Shown here: in pieces, positions 17,165 to 29,838 of the stretch
Layout of the letters: each line of letters starts with the position of its first letter
Position numbering within the stretch: the first letter of the stretch is position 1
Assembly: GCF_022378355.1 (NCBI RefSeq)
Contig: NZ_JAKMAJ010000011.1
Span: forward strand, 62,001-126,000
DNA length: 64,000 bases
Direction: 5' to 3'
Source: Brenneria bubanii
GTDB taxonomy: Bacteria; Pseudomonadota; Gammaproteobacteria; Enterobacterales; Enterobacteriaceae
Made by a program: the position numbers and the translations under genes
Notes under the pieces: generated by a model
Database searches by the model: none
The model's input: only the letters and a program-made list of their open reading frames with translations
Told to the model about the DNA's origin: nothing

Positions 17165-18664
17165 GTGGAAACCAAGGATCTGATTGTGATCGGCGGCGGC
17201 ATTAACGGCGCCGGCATCGCCGCCGATGCCGCAGGACGCGGATTATCCGTTCTGCTACTGGAAGCGCAGGATCTGGCCTGCGCCACTTCCTCCGCCAGCT
17301 CTAAACTGATTCATGGCGGTTTACGCTATCTGGAGCATTATGAGTTTCGTTTGGTCAGCGAAGCGCTCTCCGAACGTGAAACCCTGCTGAAAATGGCGCC
17401 CCACATCATTTTCCCCATGCGTTTTCGCTTACCGCACCAGCCGCATCTGCGCCCGGCGTGGATGATCCGCATCGGCTTGTTTATGTATGACCATATCGGG
17501 AAACGCGTCAGTCTGCCGGCCAGCAAAAGCGTGAAGTTCGGTGCGAATTCCGTATTGGCTCCTCAACTGACCCAGGGCTTTGAATATTCAGACTGTTGGG
17601 TGGATGATTCACGTTTGGTGGTATTGAACGCTCAGGAAGTCGCTAAACACGGCGGTGAAGTACGCACCCGCGCCAGGGTCGTCAGCGCCCGACGTGAACA
17701 GGGTCTGTGGGTGGTTGAAGCCGTCGACGCGCTCAGCGGCGAAAGGCTCATCTGGCGCGCCAAAGGCCTGGTCAATGCCACAGGTCCGTGGGTAAGGCAA
17801 TTTTTTGACGATGGCTTACGGCTGAAATCACCTTATGGGATCCGACTGATCAAAGGCAGCCATATTGTGGTGCCTAAAGTTCACGATCAGCCGCAGGCTT
17901 ACATTCTCCAGAATAAGGATCACCGCATTGTCTTTGTGATCCCCTGGCAGGATGAGTTTTCCATCATCGGCACCACCGATGTGGAATATCACGGCGATCC
18001 CCATCAGGTACAAATCGATGAAAGCGAGATCGACTACCTGTTAGCGGTTTATAACGATCACTTTACGCAGCCGCTTACCCGTGATGATATCGTCTGGACC
18101 TATTCCGGCGTACGGCCCCTGTGCGACGATGAATCCGATTCTCCGCAGGCCATTACCCGCGATTACACGCTGTCGGTCAGCGATGAACAGGGTCAGGCTC
18201 CTCTGCTATCCGTATTCGGCGGCAAGCTGACCACCTATCGTAGGCTGGCGGAACATGCGCTGGATAAATTAGAGAAATACTATCCTCAGGCAGGAAAAGC
18301 CTGGACCAAAGGCGCCCTGTTGCCCGGCGGCGATATTTCCGGTTCGCGTGACGCGTATGCGGCCGCCCTGCGCCGTCGTTTCAACCTGCCGGAGGCGCTG
18401 GCTCGGCGCTACAGCCGGACATACGGCTCACACAGCGAGTTGATTCTGGCGAATACCAACGGGCTAAGCGATCTGGGCGAGCATTTTGGCCATGATTTGT
18501 ACGAGGCGGAACTGCGCTATCTGGTGGAGAAGGAGTGGGCTGTCGCGCTGGATGATGTGATCTGGCGCCGTACCAAGTTGGGTATGTGGTTGACCGAAAC
18601 GCAGCAGCAGCGCATCCGCGAGTGGCTAGAGGCTTACCACCATCAAGTGGCGAAAGTCAGCTAA
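17165..18664 (+). CDS. glpD: Aerobic glycerol-3-phosphate dehydrogenase GlpD
   Basis: GlpD oxidises glycerol-3-phosphate to dihydroxyacetone phosphate at the inner membrane and passes electrons to ubiquinone. The 499-residue protein is nearly collinear with E. coli GlpD: the FAD-binding VIGGGINGAGIA at residues 8-19, SSASSKLIHGGLRYLE, and GVRPLCDDES are visible. Translation starts at a GTG (17165) with GGAGG 7 nt upstream, giving the N-terminus METKDLIVIGG; the E. coli gene starts with ATG. A GlpR operator overlaps the promoter region. It is convergent with glgP. Confidence 0.98.
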   Translation: METKDLIVIGGGINGAGIAADAAGRGLSVLLLEAQDLACATSSASSKLIHGGLRYLEHYEFRLVSEALSERETLLKMAPHIIFPMRFRLPHQPHLRPAWMIRIGLFMYDHIGKRVSLPASKSVKFGANSVLAPQLTQGFEYSDCWVDDSRLVVLNAQEVAKHGGEVRTRARVVSARREQGLWVVEAVDALSGERLIWRAKGLVNATGPWVRQFFDDGLRLKSPYGIRLIKGSHIVVPKVHDQPQAYILQNKDHRIVFVIPWQDEFSIIGTTDVEYHGDPHQVQIDESEIDYLLAVYNDHFTQPLTRDDIVWTYSGVRPLCDDESDSPQAITRDYTLSVSDEQGQAPLLSVFGGKLTTYRRLAEHALDKLEKYYPQAGKAWTKGALLPGGDISGSRDAYAAALRRRFNLPEALARRYSRTYGSHSELILANTNGLSDLGEHFGHDLYEAELRYLVEKEWAVALDDVIWRRTKLGMWLTETQQQRIREWLEAYHHQVAKVS

Positions 18665-18678
18665 TTCATCCGCCACCA

Positions 18679-18710
18679 GCAACAGGCTTACCTTCAGGTA
18701 AACCTGTTGC
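18679..18710. terminator. Bidirectional hairpin between glpD and glgP
   Basis: GCAACAGG-C-TTACC pairs with GGTAA-A-CCTGTTGC around a TTCA loop, a 13-bp stem with one mismatch. It lies 15 bp after the glpD stop between two convergent genes. The following T-run is poor on both strands. Confidence 0.6.
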
Positions 18711-18794
18711 TTCACAGACGCAATTCCCACGCTTTGTGTGATTTATCAAATGCGCCGCTCAAGCGAGGAAAGCCTTTAGGCCGGACTCTCGCCG

Positions 18795-21242
18795 TTACAA
18801 ACGTATCGGACTGATGTTCCAAATCTCTTCGGCATACTCGCTGATGGAGCGGTCGGAAGAGAAATAGCCCATGCCGGCGATATTGTGCGCGGTGCAGCGC
18901 GTCCATTCATCCTCGTTACGGTAGAAATCATCCACCCGATCCTGGGTATCAACGTAGCTGCGGTAATCGGCCAGCAGCTGGTAGTAGTCGCCGAAATTAA
19001 CCAGTGAATCAAAAAGATCGCTATAGCGTCGGCTATCATCAGGACTGAATACGCCGGTGGCGATCTGCGTGAGCACCCGGTGCAGTTCATCATCCTTATC
19101 GTAATACTCGCGTGGGTTGTAACCATTCTGGCGCAGCGCCTCCACCCGCTCGGCGGTATTACCGAAGATAAACATGTTTTCTTCGCCGATATGCTTCAGC
19201 ATTTCCACGTTCGCCCCGTCCAGCGTTCCAATGGTCAATGCGCCATTCAGCGCGAACTTCATGTTGCTGGTGCCCGAGGCTTCCGTTCCGGCCAGAGAAA
19301 TCTGCTCGGAAAGATCGGCCGCCGGAATGATGATCTGCGCCAGACTGACGCTGTAGTTCGGGATAAAAACCACCTTCAGCCGATCGCCCACGACCGGATC
19401 CTGATTGATCGCCTGCGCCACATCGTTGATCAAATTGATGATGTGCTTGGCCATGTAGTAAGCCGAGGCGGCTTTTCCGGCAAAGATTGCGACGCGCGGC
19501 ACGCGTTCGGCGGAAGGCTCGTCCTTAATGCGGTTATAAAGCGTGATAATGTGCAGCACATTGAGCAACTGACGTTTGTATTCATGAATGCGCTTGATCT
19601 GCACATCGAACAGCGCGTTGGGATTGACGACAATACTTAGATTTTCCGCGATATAGTTGGCCAGACGCGCTTTATTCTCCAGCTTGGCCTGGCGGATGCG
19701 CTGCACAAACGCTGGGTAGTCAATGTGTTGCTTTAACTCTTCAAGCTGGCTCAGATCGATACGCCAGGTCTGTCCGATGGTCTCGTCCAACACCTTGGCC
19801 AGCGGGCGGTTTGCCAGCGCCAGCCAGCGCCTCGGCGTAACGCCGTTCGTTTTGTTGCAAAAACGGTTGGGGAACAAACGCGCAAAATCGGCAAACAGCG
19901 ATTGCACCATCAGGTCTGAGTGCAGTTCCGACACCCCATTGACTTTATGACTGGCGACGACCGCCAGCCAGGCCATGCGTACCCTGCGCCCGTTGGTCTC
20001 CTCAATAATGGAAACCCGCGCCAGCAGATCGTTGTCGCCGGGGAACGCTGTCTGCACGAATTCGAGAAAGTGTTCGTTAATCTCGAAGATCAGTTGCAGA
20101 TGACGCGGCAAAATTTTACCCAGCATGTCCACCGGCCAGGTTTCCAGCGCCTCCTGCATCAGGGTATGGTTGGTATAGGAAAAGACTTTCGTGACGATCT
20201 CCCAGGCACCCTGCCATTTAAACTTATGTTCATCAATCAGCAGTCGCATCAGCTCGGGGATCGCCAGAACCGGATGGGTATCATTCAGGTGGATGGCAAA
20301 CTTTTCCGCCAGATTATCGTAGGTTTTATGCATCATCCAGTGACGGCTGAGAATATCCTGCACCGTGGCGGAAACCAGGAAATACTCCTGCCGCAGACGC
20401 AGCTCGCGGCCTGAATAGGTCGAATCATCGGGATAAAGCACCCGCGACACGTTCTCCGAATGGTTTTTATCTTCTACCGCGGCGAAGTAGTCGCCCTGGT
20501 TAAACTTGCCCAGATTGATCTCATTACTGGCCTGCGCGCTCCATAAGCGCAGGGTATTAGTCGCATCCGTATCAAAACCGGGAATGATCTGATCATAGGC
20601 GCAGGCGATAACCTCTTCGGTTTCCAACCAGCGCACCTTGGCGCCTTCCTGCTGGATACGGCCGCCAAAGCGCACTTTGTAGCGCGTGCTGTGACGCGGG
20701 AATTCCCATGCGTTGCCGTATTCCAGCCAGTAGTCCGGCGATTCAGCCTGCTGTCCGTTGACGATGTTCTGTTTGAACATGCCGTATTCATAACGAATGC
20801 CGTAGCCGCGCCCCGGCAGCGCCAGGGTAGCGAGCGAGTCCAAAAAACAGGCCGCCAGCCGCCCCAGACCGCCGTTGCCCAGACCGGGGTCGTTCTCTTC
20901 CTCAAGCAGGTCGTCGAGCTCCAGCCCCATACCGTCCAGCGCGGCGTTTAAATCGTCATACAACCCCATCGCCAGTAGCGCATTCGACAGCGTGCGCCCC
21001 AGCAAAAACTCCATCGAAAGATAATAAACCTGACGTACATCCTGCGACAGCTGCGCCCGGTTGGATCGCAGCCAGCGCTCAACCATACGATCGCGCACCG
21101 CCAACAGCGTGGCATTCAACCAATCATGCTTGGTGGCGATAGCCGGATCTTTGCCCACCGCGAACATCAGTTTGTAAGCAATCGAGTGTTTCAGCGCTTC
21201 CACGCTGAGCGTTGGTGAAGTATAGGTAAACGGCGTGTTCAT
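18795..21242 (-). CDS. glgP: Glycogen phosphorylase GlgP
   Basis: GlgP shortens glycogen outer chains to glucose-1-phosphate. The 815-residue protein equals E. coli GlgP in length and shows [21 protein letters not shown] and the pyridoxal-phosphate lysine in [11 protein letters not shown]. The ATG at 21242 is preferred because GGGGA lies 9 nt upstream; an ATG three codons earlier touches that sequence. It is the last gene of glgBXCAP. It is paralogous to malP at 7657-10080, and its closer match to E. coli GlgP and its place in the operon settle the naming. Confidence 0.97.
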   Translation of the reverse strand: MNTPFTYTSPTLSVEALKHSIAYKLMFAVGKDPAIATKHDWLNATLLAVRDRMVERWLRSNRAQLSQDVRQVYYLSMEFLLGRTLSNALLAMGLYDDLNAALDGMGLELDDLLEEENDPGLGNGGLGRLAACFLDSLATLALPGRGYGIRYEYGMFKQNIVNGQQAESPDYWLEYGNAWEFPRHSTRYKVRFGGRIQQEGAKVRWLETEEVIACAYDQIIPGFDTDATNTLRLWSAQASNEINLGKFNQGDYFAAVEDKNHSENVSRVLYPDDSTYSGRELRLRQEYFLVSATVQDILSRHWMMHKTYDNLAEKFAIHLNDTHPVLAIPELMRLLIDEHKFKWQGAWEIVTKVFSYTNHTLMQEALETWPVDMLGKILPRHLQLIFEINEHFLEFVQTAFPGDNDLLARVSIIEETNGRRVRMAWLAVVASHKVNGVSELHSDLMVQSLFADFARLFPNRFCNKTNGVTPRRWLALANRPLAKVLDETIGQTWRIDLSQLEELKQHIDYPAFVQRIRQAKLENKARLANYIAENLSIVVNPNALFDVQIKRIHEYKRQLLNVLHIITLYNRIKDEPSAERVPRVAIFAGKAASAYYMAKHIINLINDVAQAINQDPVVGDRLKVVFIPNYSVSLAQIIIPAADLSEQISLAGTEASGTSNMKFALNGALTIGTLDGANVEMLKHIGEENMFIFGNTAERVEALRQNGYNPREYYDKDDELHRVLTQIATGVFSPDDSRRYSDLFDSLVNFGDYYQLLADYRSYVDTQDRVDDFYRNEDEWTRCTAHNIAGMGYFSSDRSISEYAEEIWNISPIRL

Positions 21243-21315
21243 GATATTCATTCCCCAGTGAGTGTTACCTACCCGCTATCCCTCAAGACGCCGCCTGAGC
21301 GCGGCCCCGACGCAA

Positions 21316-22752
21316 TCAGGCAGAGAGGCGTTGATATAGCGCACGATAAGCCTGCGCGGCTATCTGCCAACTAAAGTCCATCGCCATCGCCTGACGCTGT
21401 ACATAGCGCCAGAGCGTCGGGCGCGCCCACAGAACAAATACACGACGAATTGCCCGGGACAGCGACACAACATTGCAATCGTGAAACACAAAACCACTCG
21501 CCAGACCATCCGCCAGATTTTCCAGCGAACAATCCGCCACCGTGTCCGCCAGTCCGCCGGTGCGACGCACCAGCGGCAGCGTGCCGTATTTCAGCCCATA
21601 GAGCTGCGTCAACCCGCAAGGTTCAAAGCGGCTGGGCACCATGATGACATCCGCCCCACCGATAATGCGGTGCGAAAAGGCCTCGTGATAACCAATCTGC
21701 ACCCCGACCTGACCGTGATATTTTGCCGCCGCCGCCAGGAACCCCTCCTGCAGCGGGGCGTCGCCTGCCCCCAGCACCACCAGTTGCCCGCCCTGATCCA
21801 GCAAATCAGGCACCGCGCTCAGCGCAATATCCAACCCCTTCTGGCTGGTAAGACGGCTGACGATGGCGAACACCGGCGCCTTTTCATCCAGCCGCAGTCC
21901 CATTGCCGTTTGCAAATGCCGTTTATTCTCCGCCTTGTTGACCAACATATCCCGGTTGTAATGACTGGTCAGTAAAGGGTCATGCGCCGGATCCCAGATG
22001 GCATCGTCGACGCCGTTGAGAATGCCGGACAGGCGTCCTTCCTCCTCTCGGGTTTTAAGTAACCCCTCCATGCCATAACCGTATGCCGGCAACGTGATTT
22101 CATGCGCATAGGTCGGGCTGACCGTCGTCACATGATCGGCGTAATACAGACCCGCTTTGAGATAAGAAATCTGCCCGTGAAACTCCAGCCCATGAATCTG
22201 AAAGAAATCAGGCGGCAGTTGAATCTCTGCCAAATGGCGGGCGTCAAACAGGCCTTGATAGGCTAAATTATGGACGGTAAATACCGATTTTGCCGGTCTG
22301 CCGCGCGCGGCCAGGTAGGCGCAGGTTAAACCGGCATGCCAGTCATGAGCATGCACGACATCCGGCCGCCAGTGAAGATCGAGTCCGCAGGCCAGCTCAC
22401 AGCCCATCCATCCCAATAACGCAAAGCGTAAATAGTTATCCGCATACGCGTACTGTTCGGGATTGTGGTAAGGGCTACCGGCGCGCTGGTACAGCGTCGG
22501 CGCGTCGACCAGATAGATGCCGACGCCGTTGAAATAGCCATACAACAAGGCGACGCGTCCGGCGAACGTATCCAGCTCGCGGACGATTTGCGTATCGGCA
22601 ATCCCTTTCTTCAGGTCAGGGAACGCAGGCAGCATGACACGGGCATCCATGCCGGCTTGAATCTGCGCCGCCGGCAATGCTCCGGCGACATCCGCCAATC
22701 CGCCGGTTTTCAACAACGGAAACAGCTCTGAACAAACATGTAATACCTGCAT
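21316..22752 (-). CDS. glgA: Glycogen synthase GlgA
   Basis: GlgA extends alpha-1,4-glucan chains from ADP-glucose. The 478-residue GT5 enzyme has the ADP-glucose-binding KTGGLADV at residues 15-22, [16 protein letters not shown] and the [11 protein letters not shown] motif with the catalytic-site Glu. The ATG at 22752 has AGGAG five bases upstream; a GTG two codons earlier is less likely. It stands between glgC and glgP with short gaps and is surely cotranscribed. Confidence 0.97.
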   Translation of the reverse strand: MQVLHVCSELFPLLKTGGLADVAGALPAAQIQAGMDARVMLPAFPDLKKGIADTQIVRELDTFAGRVALLYGYFNGVGIYLVDAPTLYQRAGSPYHNPEQYAYADNYLRFALLGWMGCELACGLDLHWRPDVVHAHDWHAGLTCAYLAARGRPAKSVFTVHNLAYQGLFDARHLAEIQLPPDFFQIHGLEFHGQISYLKAGLYYADHVTTVSPTYAHEITLPAYGYGMEGLLKTREEEGRLSGILNGVDDAIWDPAHDPLLTSHYNRDMLVNKAENKRHLQTAMGLRLDEKAPVFAIVSRLTSQKGLDIALSAVPDLLDQGGQLVVLGAGDAPLQEGFLAAAAKYHGQVGVQIGYHEAFSHRIIGGADVIMVPSRFEPCGLTQLYGLKYGTLPLVRRTGGLADTVADCSLENLADGLASGFVFHDCNVVSLSRAIRRVFVLWARPTLWRYVQRQAMAMDFSWQIAAQAYRALYQRLSA

Positions 22753-22876
22753 TCTCACTCCTGCATTGTTCCAACGTCATTACCTGCCGTTGCCCGACGC
22801 TCCCGCGCTGGCGGAAATATCCTGGATCCCGGGCAGCCAGCGAAAGCAGACCGCCAGTCTGGATGGCAAACTGAGA

Positions 22877-24175
22877 TCACAAGCCTGAGGTCCCCGCTGA
22901 CAGGGCCTCCAGCATCGCCCGCGTCACCAGTACGATCCCTTCGTCCGAGCGGTAGAACCGACGGCTGTCTTCCTCCGCGTTTTCGCCGATAATCGTGCCG
23001 TCCGGAAGTCGGCAGGCGCGGTCGATAATGCAACGCCGTAAGCGACAGGAACGTCCGACGGTGACATCCGGCAACAGCACCGATGAGTCAATGCTGCAAA
23101 ACGAATTAACCCGGACGCGGGGAAACAGCACCGAGTGCGTCACCACCGAGCCGGAAACAATACAGCCGCCGGAAACCAGCGAATTCATGGTCATACCGTG
23201 GCTGCCGGAATGGTCCTGCACAAATTTGGCCGGCGGTAACGACTCAATCGCCGAGCGGATCGGCCAGTTGCGGTCATACATATCCAGTTCAGGCGTGACG
23301 GACGCCAAATCGAGGTTCGCCTGCCAGTAGGCTTCCAAAGTGCCGACATCGCGCCAGTAAGGGCGATCGTTGTCGCCGGACGTGACGCAGGACAGGGTAA
23401 ACGGGTGCGCCCAGGCCGATCCCTGAGCGACGATTTTGGGGATCAGATCCTGACCAAAATCATGCTTGGAGTCGGTCACGCAGACATCGTCTTCCAGCAG
23501 GTGATAGAGATAGTCCGCGTTAAAGACATAGATACCCATGCTCGCCAGCGCCATATCAGGGTTGCCCGGCATCGCAACCGGCTGCGACGGTTTTTCGGCG
23601 AAATCGAGAATGCGATGCTGCGCATCGACGCTCATGACGCCAAACGCGCCGGCCTCTTTCAGCGGCACCGGCAGACAGGCCACGGTGCACTGCGCCCCTT
23701 TTTCGACGTGGTCGATCAGCATGCGCGAGTAATCCATTTTATAAATATGATCGCCTGCCAGTATCACCACATATTCCGCCCGGTAGCGGCGGATAATGTC
23801 CAGGTTCTGGCAAACGGCGTCGGCGGTGCCGCGATACCAGTGTTCAGTGGCGTTACGCTGCTGCGCGGGCAGCAGGTCGATAAACTCGTTCATTTCCACA
23901 TTCAGGAAAGACCAGCCGCGCTGGATATGCTGCACCAGCGTATGCGACTGATATTGCGTAATCACCCCGATGCGCCGGATGCCGGAGTTAAGGCAGTTGG
24001 AGAGGGCGAAATCAATGATGCGGAATTTTCCTGCGAAATGAACGGCCGGCTTGGCTCTTAACGCCGTCAACCCTTTCAGGCGGGTTCCCCGTCCCCCCGC
24101 CAGAATGAGCGCCACTGATTTCAACGGCAGCTGTCTTGCCAGCATCAGGGGGTCGTTTTTATCGTTACTCACCAT
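22877..24175 (-). CDS. glgC: Glucose-1-phosphate adenylyltransferase GlgC
   Basis: GlgC makes ADP-glucose and is the allosterically controlled step of glycogen synthesis. The 432-residue protein (E. coli 431) has the nucleotidyltransferase motif LAGGRGTRL at residues 25-33, YRGTADAV, the glucose-1-phosphate site FAEKP, and a C-terminal left-handed beta-helix with [11 protein letters not shown]-type repeats. The N-terminal RxK-type activator region is present. A 124-bp gap separates it from glgA, larger than the other gaps, and could hold an internal promoter or mRNA-processing site. Confidence 0.97.
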   Translation of the reverse strand: MVSNDKNDPLMLARQLPLKSVALILAGGRGTRLKGLTALRAKPAVHFAGKFRIIDFALSNCLNSGIRRIGVITQYQSHTLVQHIQRGWSFLNVEMNEFIDLLPAQQRNATEHWYRGTADAVCQNLDIIRRYRAEYVVILAGDHIYKMDYSRMLIDHVEKGAQCTVACLPVPLKEAGAFGVMSVDAQHRILDFAEKPSQPVAMPGNPDMALASMGIYVFNADYLYHLLEDDVCVTDSKHDFGQDLIPKIVAQGSAWAHPFTLSCVTSGDNDRPYWRDVGTLEAYWQANLDLASVTPELDMYDRNWPIRSAIESLPPAKFVQDHSGSHGMTMNSLVSGGCIVSGSVVTHSVLFPRVRVNSFCSIDSSVLLPDVTVGRSCRLRRCIIDRACRLPDGTIIGENAEEDSRRFYRSDEGIVLVTRAMLEALSAGTSGL

Positions 24176-24188
24176 GGCTAACTCCTTC

Positions 24189-26159
24189 TTATTTTGTCAG
24201 GATGCAGACCGCCGGTGCATGCCCTTGCCATACCCCCTCGCTGATGCGGTACGCCGTTTCATCAAACGGAGGCCGCACCTTCCACTGTCCTGGCGGCAGG
24301 ACGAAATCCACCACGTTTTCGCTGGCGTTAATCACCAATAACCACGCTTGCGAAAGCAAAATTTGTAGCTGGGGGGCGCCCTGCTCCCACTGTTGCGGGG
24401 TCAATGGCCGCCCTTTTATATCCAGCCATTGCACGACGCTATCGTCTTCCGGCCACCACCCTTCCTGTTGCAATGCCGGTATCGCGCGACGCAGGCGTAT
24501 CAACCCGGCGGTGAACTGCATCAGCGTCTCATCGGCCTGCTCCCAGTTCAGCCAGGCCAGCTCGTTATCCTGGCAATAAGCATTGTTGTTGCCCTGCTGG
24601 CTATTCCCCAGTTCATCCCCCGCCAGCAGCATCGGCGTGCCCTGTGAAAGCAGCAGCGTCGTCAACAACGACCGCTGGCTAAGCTGACGGCGCCGTTGCG
24701 TCGCTTCATCGGCCTCCAGCCCTTCCGTGCCGTAATTGTTGCTGAAATTGTTGTCGGTGCCGTCGCGGTTATCTTCACCGTTGGCCTGATTATGCTTATG
24801 GTTAAAACTGACCAGATCGCGCAGGGTGAAGCCATCATGCGCGGTCAGCTTGTTCACCGAGGCGTAAGGCAGGCGATCGTCGTGTTGAAAGAGATCGCTG
24901 GAAGCGGCAAAACGGCGGGCGAAAACGCCTGGCGAAATATCGCCATGCAGCCAGAAACGGCGCATATCATCGCGATAGCGGTCGCTCCATTCGGCGAACG
25001 GCGCCGGAAACCCGCCCAGTTGGTAACCGCCGGCCCCCAGGTCCCAGGGTTCGGCGATCAGCTTGCATGCCTGAAGCTGCGGGTCGTTTTTCATCGCCAG
25101 AAATAATGGCGCCGCGGGGTCAAAATCCGGCGTGCGCCCCAGCACCGTCGCCAAATCAAAACGGAAACCATCGACGTGGCAGGCTTGGCGCCAGAAACGC
25201 AGACAGCTCATCACCCAATCGACAACCGGCGGATGGTTAAGCCGCAGTACGTTGCCGCAGCCCGTCCAGTTATGGTATTCGCCCCGGTCGTTAAGCCAGT
25301 AGTAGCTAGGGTTATCGATGCCGCGCAGCGAGAGCGTCGGCCCCGCCGCATCCAGCTCGGCGCTGTGGTTAAACACCATATCCAGAATGACCTCGATGCC
25401 GGCCCGATGCAGCGCTTTTACCGCATCGCGAAACTCGTTCAGCGCATCGTCCGCGCACGACAGGCCGTTATCCACCGCAAACGGCAGCAACGCGTTATAG
25501 CCCCAGTAATTACGCAACCCCAGTTGCTGAAGCCGCGGCTCATCGGCATGTTGCTGAACGGGCAGCAGTTCCAGCGCAGTGATCCCCAGACGTTGTAAAT
25601 AGTCGATCATCACCGGATGCCCCAGCGCCTTGTAGCTACCGCGAATCGCGGCCGGGATGCCGGGATGCCGTTGAGTCAGCCCGCGCACGTGCGCTTCATA
25701 AATCACGGTCTGACGCCAGGGCGTTTGCGGATGGCGATCGTTATGCCAGTCGTACGCCTCATCGACGACCACGCATTTGGCCATGGCCTGCGCGCTATCG
25801 CGCTCATCGCGCCGTTCAATGCCGCCCTGCAGACTGGCGTCATTCGGGATCCGGCCGTCCAGCTGACGGGCGCAGGGATCCAGCAGCAGCTTATGCGGGT
25901 TAAAGCGCAGACCTTGCTGCGGCTCAAATGGCCCATCGACCCGAAATCCATAGCGCAGCCCCGGCCCGGCGCCGGGCAGATAGCCGTGCCAGATATCCCC
26001 GCTGCGCGCGGTCAACTCAAGCCGCTGTTCCTGCTGGTGCGCATCGAACAGACATAGTTCCACCCGCTGCGCCTGTGCCGAAAACAGCGCGAAATTGACC
26101 CCTTCGCCATCAAAGCTCGCCCCCAGAGGGGCGGGGCTGCCCGCCTGCAGTGCCGTCAT
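24189..26159 (-). CDS. glgX: Glycogen debranching enzyme GlgX
   Basis: GlgX hydrolyses alpha-1,6 branches of phosphorylase-trimmed glycogen. The 656-residue GH13 enzyme begins with a CBM48-like domain (residues about 8-110) and shows the catalytic Asp in [12 protein letters not shown], Glu in [10 protein letters not shown] and transition-state Asp in TAHDGFTL. E. coli GlgX has 657 residues. Its ATG directly follows the glgB stop with no gap, so the two are translationally coupled; glgC follows after 13 bp. Confidence 0.96.
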   Translation of the reverse strand: MTALQAGSPAPLGASFDGEGVNFALFSAQAQRVELCLFDAHQQEQRLELTARSGDIWHGYLPGAGPGLRYGFRVDGPFEPQQGLRFNPHKLLLDPCARQLDGRIPNDASLQGGIERRDERDSAQAMAKCVVVDEAYDWHNDRHPQTPWRQTVIYEAHVRGLTQRHPGIPAAIRGSYKALGHPVMIDYLQRLGITALELLPVQQHADEPRLQQLGLRNYWGYNALLPFAVDNGLSCADDALNEFRDAVKALHRAGIEVILDMVFNHSAELDAAGPTLSLRGIDNPSYYWLNDRGEYHNWTGCGNVLRLNHPPVVDWVMSCLRFWRQACHVDGFRFDLATVLGRTPDFDPAAPLFLAMKNDPQLQACKLIAEPWDLGAGGYQLGGFPAPFAEWSDRYRDDMRRFWLHGDISPGVFARRFAASSDLFQHDDRLPYASVNKLTAHDGFTLRDLVSFNHKHNQANGEDNRDGTDNNFSNNYGTEGLEADEATQRRRQLSQRSLLTTLLLSQGTPMLLAGDELGNSQQGNNNAYCQDNELAWLNWEQADETLMQFTAGLIRLRRAIPALQQEGWWPEDDSVVQWLDIKGRPLTPQQWEQGAPQLQILLSQAWLLVINASENVVDFVLPPGQWKVRPPFDETAYRISEGVWQGHAPAVCILTK

Positions 26160-28346
26160 TCACGCCTCTCTCGCCAGGTATAACGTTGCCAGGGGAGGAA
26201 GCGTCAGCGCCAGCGACTGCGGTCGCTGATGGCTGCCGATATCCTCGCTGTGAACCGCCCCTTCATTCCCCTGATTGCCGCCGCGGTAATAACAGGAGTC
26301 GGTGTTGATAATCTCCCGCCAGCGACCGGGCTGATTAATGCCGATGCGGTAGCCGTAGCGAACTACCGGGGTAAAATTACTCACCACCAGAATTTCATTG
26401 CCCCGCTCGTCCCGGCGTACAAAAGCGAAGACCGAGTTTTCCCGATCGTCCACCACCAGCCATTCAAACCCCTGCGGTTGGAAATCCAATTGATACAGCG
26501 GCGGCTGTTGGCGGTAGCAATGGTTGAGATCGCGCACCAGATGCTGCACGCCGCGGTGCCAGCCCTGCGGTTCATCCAGCAGATGCCAGTCCAGGCTGGC
26601 GTCGTAGTTCCATTCACGCCCCTGGGCGAACTCCCCGCCCATAAACAGTAACTTTTTGCCGGGATAGGCCCACATAAAGCCGTAGTAAGCCCGCAGGTTG
26701 GCGAATTTCTGCCAGGCGTCGCCGGGCATCCGGTCGAGCAGAGAACGTTTGCCGTGCACCACTTCATCGTGGGAAAGCGGCAGGACGAAGTTTTCGCTGT
26801 AGGCATACAACATGCCGAAAGTCAGCCGATCGTGATGATATTTGCGGTGAATAGGATCAAGTTGCATATAGGACAGCGTGTCGTGCATCCAGCCCATGTT
26901 CCATTTGTAATGGAAGCCCAGCCCGCCGCAGTCAGGAGGAAGGGTCACGCCGGGATAGTCGGTCGATTCTTCCGCCACGGTAATGGCGCCCGACGCGGCG
27001 TGACCCAGCGTCTGATTGGTATAACGCAGGAACGCGATGGCCTCCAGGTTCTCTCTGCCGCCATAGTGGTTCGGCAGCCACTGCCCTTCATTGCGGCTGT
27101 AGTCGCGGTAGATCATGGAGGCCACCGCATCCACCCGCAGCCCGTCGATGCCGTAGTGCTCCATCCAGAACAGCGCATTTCCCGCCAGATAGTTGCGCAC
27201 CTCATGACGGCCATAGTTATAGATCAGGGTATTCCAATCCTGATGATAGCCCTCGCGGGGATCGGCATATTCATACAGCGCCGTGCCGTCAAACTGCGCC
27301 AGGCCATACTCATCGGCGGGAAAATGTCCCGGAACCCAGTCCAGCAGCACATTGATGCCGGCGTCGTGAAAAGCGTCGATAAACCGGCGGAAATCCTGCG
27401 GCGTGCCGAAGCGGCGCGTCGGCGCGTACAGCCCGAGAGGCTGATAGCCCCAACTGCCGTCAAACGGGTGCTCATTAATCGGCATCAGCTCGATATGGGT
27501 AAACCCCATCTCCTTTATATAGGCGATAAGCTGTTCCGCCAGTTCCTGATAGCTGAGCCAGAAATTGTTATCCGCATGTCGTCGCCAGGAGCCGAGATGC
27601 ACTTCATAAATCGCGATCGGCGCCTGCAGGCCATTGGCCTCCCGCCGCGCTTCGTTGATTGCCACCCTCTCCGGCAGCGCGGCAATCAACGAAGCGGTAT
27701 CCGGGCGCATCTGCGCTTCAAATGCATAAGGGTCGGCTTTCAGACGGACGTCGCCGCGGCGGTCGATCATCTCATATTTGTATAATTCGCCCTGCGTCAC
27801 GGCGGGCAGGAACAGCTCCCAGACGCCGTTCTCCTGGCGCAAACGCATGGGGTGACGCCGACCGTCCCAGAAATTGAACCGGCCGACGACGGATACCCGC
27901 TGCGCATTCGGTGCCCAGACGCCGAAACGGGTGCCGACCACGCCGTCCAGCGTTGCCACATGCGCGCCCAGGCGTTCATACGGACGTAAATGCGTCCCTT
28001 CCGCCAGTAGCCAGATATCCAGATCCTGTAACAAAGGCCCGAAGCGATAAGGATCCTCAATCAGATACGTCTCCTGTTGCCAGGTCACCGCCAATTGATA
28101 GTGAAAAACATTTTTTCGGCGCGGCAACCTGGCGCAAAAAAAACCGCGTTCGTCATAAGGTTCCATCTGCGCCACTTTACAACCGCGGCGTGTTTCTACT
28201 ACCCAGACTTCCTGAGCATCAGGCAATAACGCGCGCACCTCGATTCCATTTGAAGTTTTATGCATACCCAATAGAGAAAAGGGGTCGGCATAATGCCCGG
28301 CAATAAGTGAATTAATCGCATCAGAAAACTCCCGCACGGTATTCAT
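26160..28346 (-). CDS. glgB: 1,4-alpha-glucan branching enzyme GlgB
   Basis: GlgB introduces alpha-1,6 branches into glycogen. The GH13 protein has an N-terminal CBM48 region (about residues 20-220), the catalytic Asp in [14 protein letters not shown], Glu in [11 protein letters not shown] and Asp in [10 protein letters not shown]. The start is uncertain. ATG 28346 gives 728 residues like E. coli but touches AGAGG; a GTG at 28337 lies 9 nt after that AGAGG; an ATG at 28361 has no Shine-Dalgarno sequence. It is the first gene of the glycogen operon. In E. coli asd precedes it; here the accessory island starts upstream. Confidence 0.95.
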   Translation of the reverse strand: MNTVREFSDAINSLIAGHYADPFSLLGMHKTSNGIEVRALLPDAQEVWVVETRRGCKVAQMEPYDERGFFCARLPRRKNVFHYQLAVTWQQETYLIEDPYRFGPLLQDLDIWLLAEGTHLRPYERLGAHVATLDGVVGTRFGVWAPNAQRVSVVGRFNFWDGRRHPMRLRQENGVWELFLPAVTQGELYKYEMIDRRGDVRLKADPYAFEAQMRPDTASLIAALPERVAINEARREANGLQAPIAIYEVHLGSWRRHADNNFWLSYQELAEQLIAYIKEMGFTHIELMPINEHPFDGSWGYQPLGLYAPTRRFGTPQDFRRFIDAFHDAGINVLLDWVPGHFPADEYGLAQFDGTALYEYADPREGYHQDWNTLIYNYGRHEVRNYLAGNALFWMEHYGIDGLRVDAVASMIYRDYSRNEGQWLPNHYGGRENLEAIAFLRYTNQTLGHAASGAITVAEESTDYPGVTLPPDCGGLGFHYKWNMGWMHDTLSYMQLDPIHRKYHHDRLTFGMLYAYSENFVLPLSHDEVVHGKRSLLDRMPGDAWQKFANLRAYYGFMWAYPGKKLLFMGGEFAQGREWNYDASLDWHLLDEPQGWHRGVQHLVRDLNHCYRQQPPLYQLDFQPQGFEWLVVDDRENSVFAFVRRDERGNEILVVSNFTPVVRYGYRIGINQPGRWREIINTDSCYYRGGNQGNEGAVHSEDIGSHQRPQSLALTLPPLATLYLAREA

Positions 28347-28900
28347 CCTCTGATTAACCATTTGAATTAAATAACTATGTTATATAAACAACTCACAGTA
28401 TTGCGGTTAAACCCCTTCGAAACCTTTTAAACAAAAGACAATAAAAACAATAAAATAAACACAAAAAAACAAAATAAAACGGATGAAAAAAAATAATTCG
28501 TGGAGCGAAATAATTTATTCAATAACGATGACCTTTTTAGCGTAGACAATTAAGCGAAAAATATCTGAGGCGACATCGAACTTTTGTGTTTCTATTTATA
28601 CAAATAAGTTATGCAAGAGAGGTTTTAGCACATATTGATTAAAATAATCATGGTGCGGAGAGAGAGAAAATTTCATTTAAAAATAAATTTAAATACCACC
28701 GATTAATTAAGGTATTACGAAAATTAACCACCTGAAAAACCCGATTAAGGCGAGTGTTCGGGTCACCATCGCCACGTCGACGGAAATACGAAAATAACGA
28801 TTAGCATCGACGCTCGCCAAGCTGCGAACGGCATGCGCAGGGCAGAAAAGCCTTTCGTCTTGTCGATCACGCACACCGGCAGCCAGCCACCTTATCATCA
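28347..28900. other. AT-rich upstream region of the glycogen operon
   Basis: No gene is supported here. The first 350 bp before glgB are strongly AT-rich with long A-runs, consistent with the glycogen-operon promoter and possibly H-NS or CsrA-related control of the leader, but I could not fix a promoter. The remainder is the 3' flank of the LysR-type gene. Small frames in it are not credible. Confidence 0.5.
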
Positions 28901-29809
28901 TCACAGCCGGGTGCGCTGCGCCTTGGAGGAGGAACGCAGCAGGTCGCGTATCGCGCGAATCAAGACTTCCTTGCTGCGCCCGCGGCGAAAGATCAGTGAA
29001 AACGGCGCCTGATAGCCATAGTCGGTCGGCAACAGCGCGCGCAGTCGCCGCCGCTGCACCCAGGGCAGCGCATAATGCTCAGGCAAATAGCCGATATATT
29101 TTCCCGACAGGATCAACAGCAGCTGCGCCTCCATGCTTTCCACGGTGGCGGTGCTGTGCTTGAAACCCCGTTTGCCCAAATCCGACGAACGCCAGTAGCT
29201 GCGCGTCACCATTCGCATCTGGGCGACATGCGCCGCTTCGGGATGCGCCACTGCAAACAGCTCGTGCTGGTCGCTGCAATACAGCCAATGCTGTTCACGA
29301 TATAACGGATGAGCGATCACGCTGTTGCCCTGTAGCGGGAAATTACCGACCGCCACATCCAGCTCATTGTCCAGAATATCTTGCAGCAGCACATGCGGGC
29401 TTTTGATTTGCAGATTGATATGCACCAAAGGAAAACGGTCGCTGAAGCGCCCGATAGCGTCGGCGATGGAGAGCACCGGATCGGTAGCCGTAGCGTCAAG
29501 CACGCCGAGGCGCAAAATACCGCCCTGTTCTCCCTGGAGCGTGGCGCTGTAGCGATCGAAGTTTTCCAGATTATTCATTAAAGACAGCGTCTGCTGTAAA
29601 AAGGCTTCGCCTTTGAGCGTCAGCGCGAACCCTCCCCGGCCGCGTTGACAAAGTACGAATCCCAGTTTCTCTTCCAATTCGCTCATGTAGTTGCTGATGG
29701 CGGAAATCGTCAGGTTGAGTTCCTGCTGGGCGCGGGCGAACCCCTGATGTTTCGCCACAATGGTGAAAATATGCAGCAAGCGCAGATTAGGCAGTTTTCC
29801 AATCGACAT
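28901..29809 (-). CDS. LysR-type transcriptional regulator of the guanidino island
   Basis: The 302-residue protein has the LysR winged helix-turn-helix at residues about 10-65 (QGFARAQQELNLTISAISNY) and a periplasmic-binding-like effector domain. It is divergent from the ureohydrolase gene, with 160 bp between, the classic LysR arrangement, so it probably activates that gene and perhaps the transporter genes in response to a guanidino compound or a product. GpuR and GbuR of Pseudomonas are LysR-type regulators beside comparable ureohydrolase genes. The effector is not known here. Confidence 0.85.
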   Translation of the reverse strand: MSIGKLPNLRLLHIFTIVAKHQGFARAQQELNLTISAISNYMSELEEKLGFVLCQRGRGGFALTLKGEAFLQQTLSLMNNLENFDRYSATLQGEQGGILRLGVLDATATDPVLSIADAIGRFSDRFPLVHINLQIKSPHVLLQDILDNELDVAVGNFPLQGNSVIAHPLYREQHWLYCSDQHELFAVAHPEAAHVAQMRMVTRSYWRSSDLGKRGFKHSTATVESMEAQLLLILSGKYIGYLPEHYALPWVQRRRLRALLPTDYGYQAPFSLIFRRGRSKEVLIRAIRDLLRSSSKAQRTRL

Positions 29810-29838
29810 CGTATTGTTTCCACATGGAAGAGGGACAA

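Noticed and set aside
28347-28900. A promoter or RNA element before glgB
   Set aside because: The region is too AT-rich to choose among many TATAAT-like sequences; left as unassigned.
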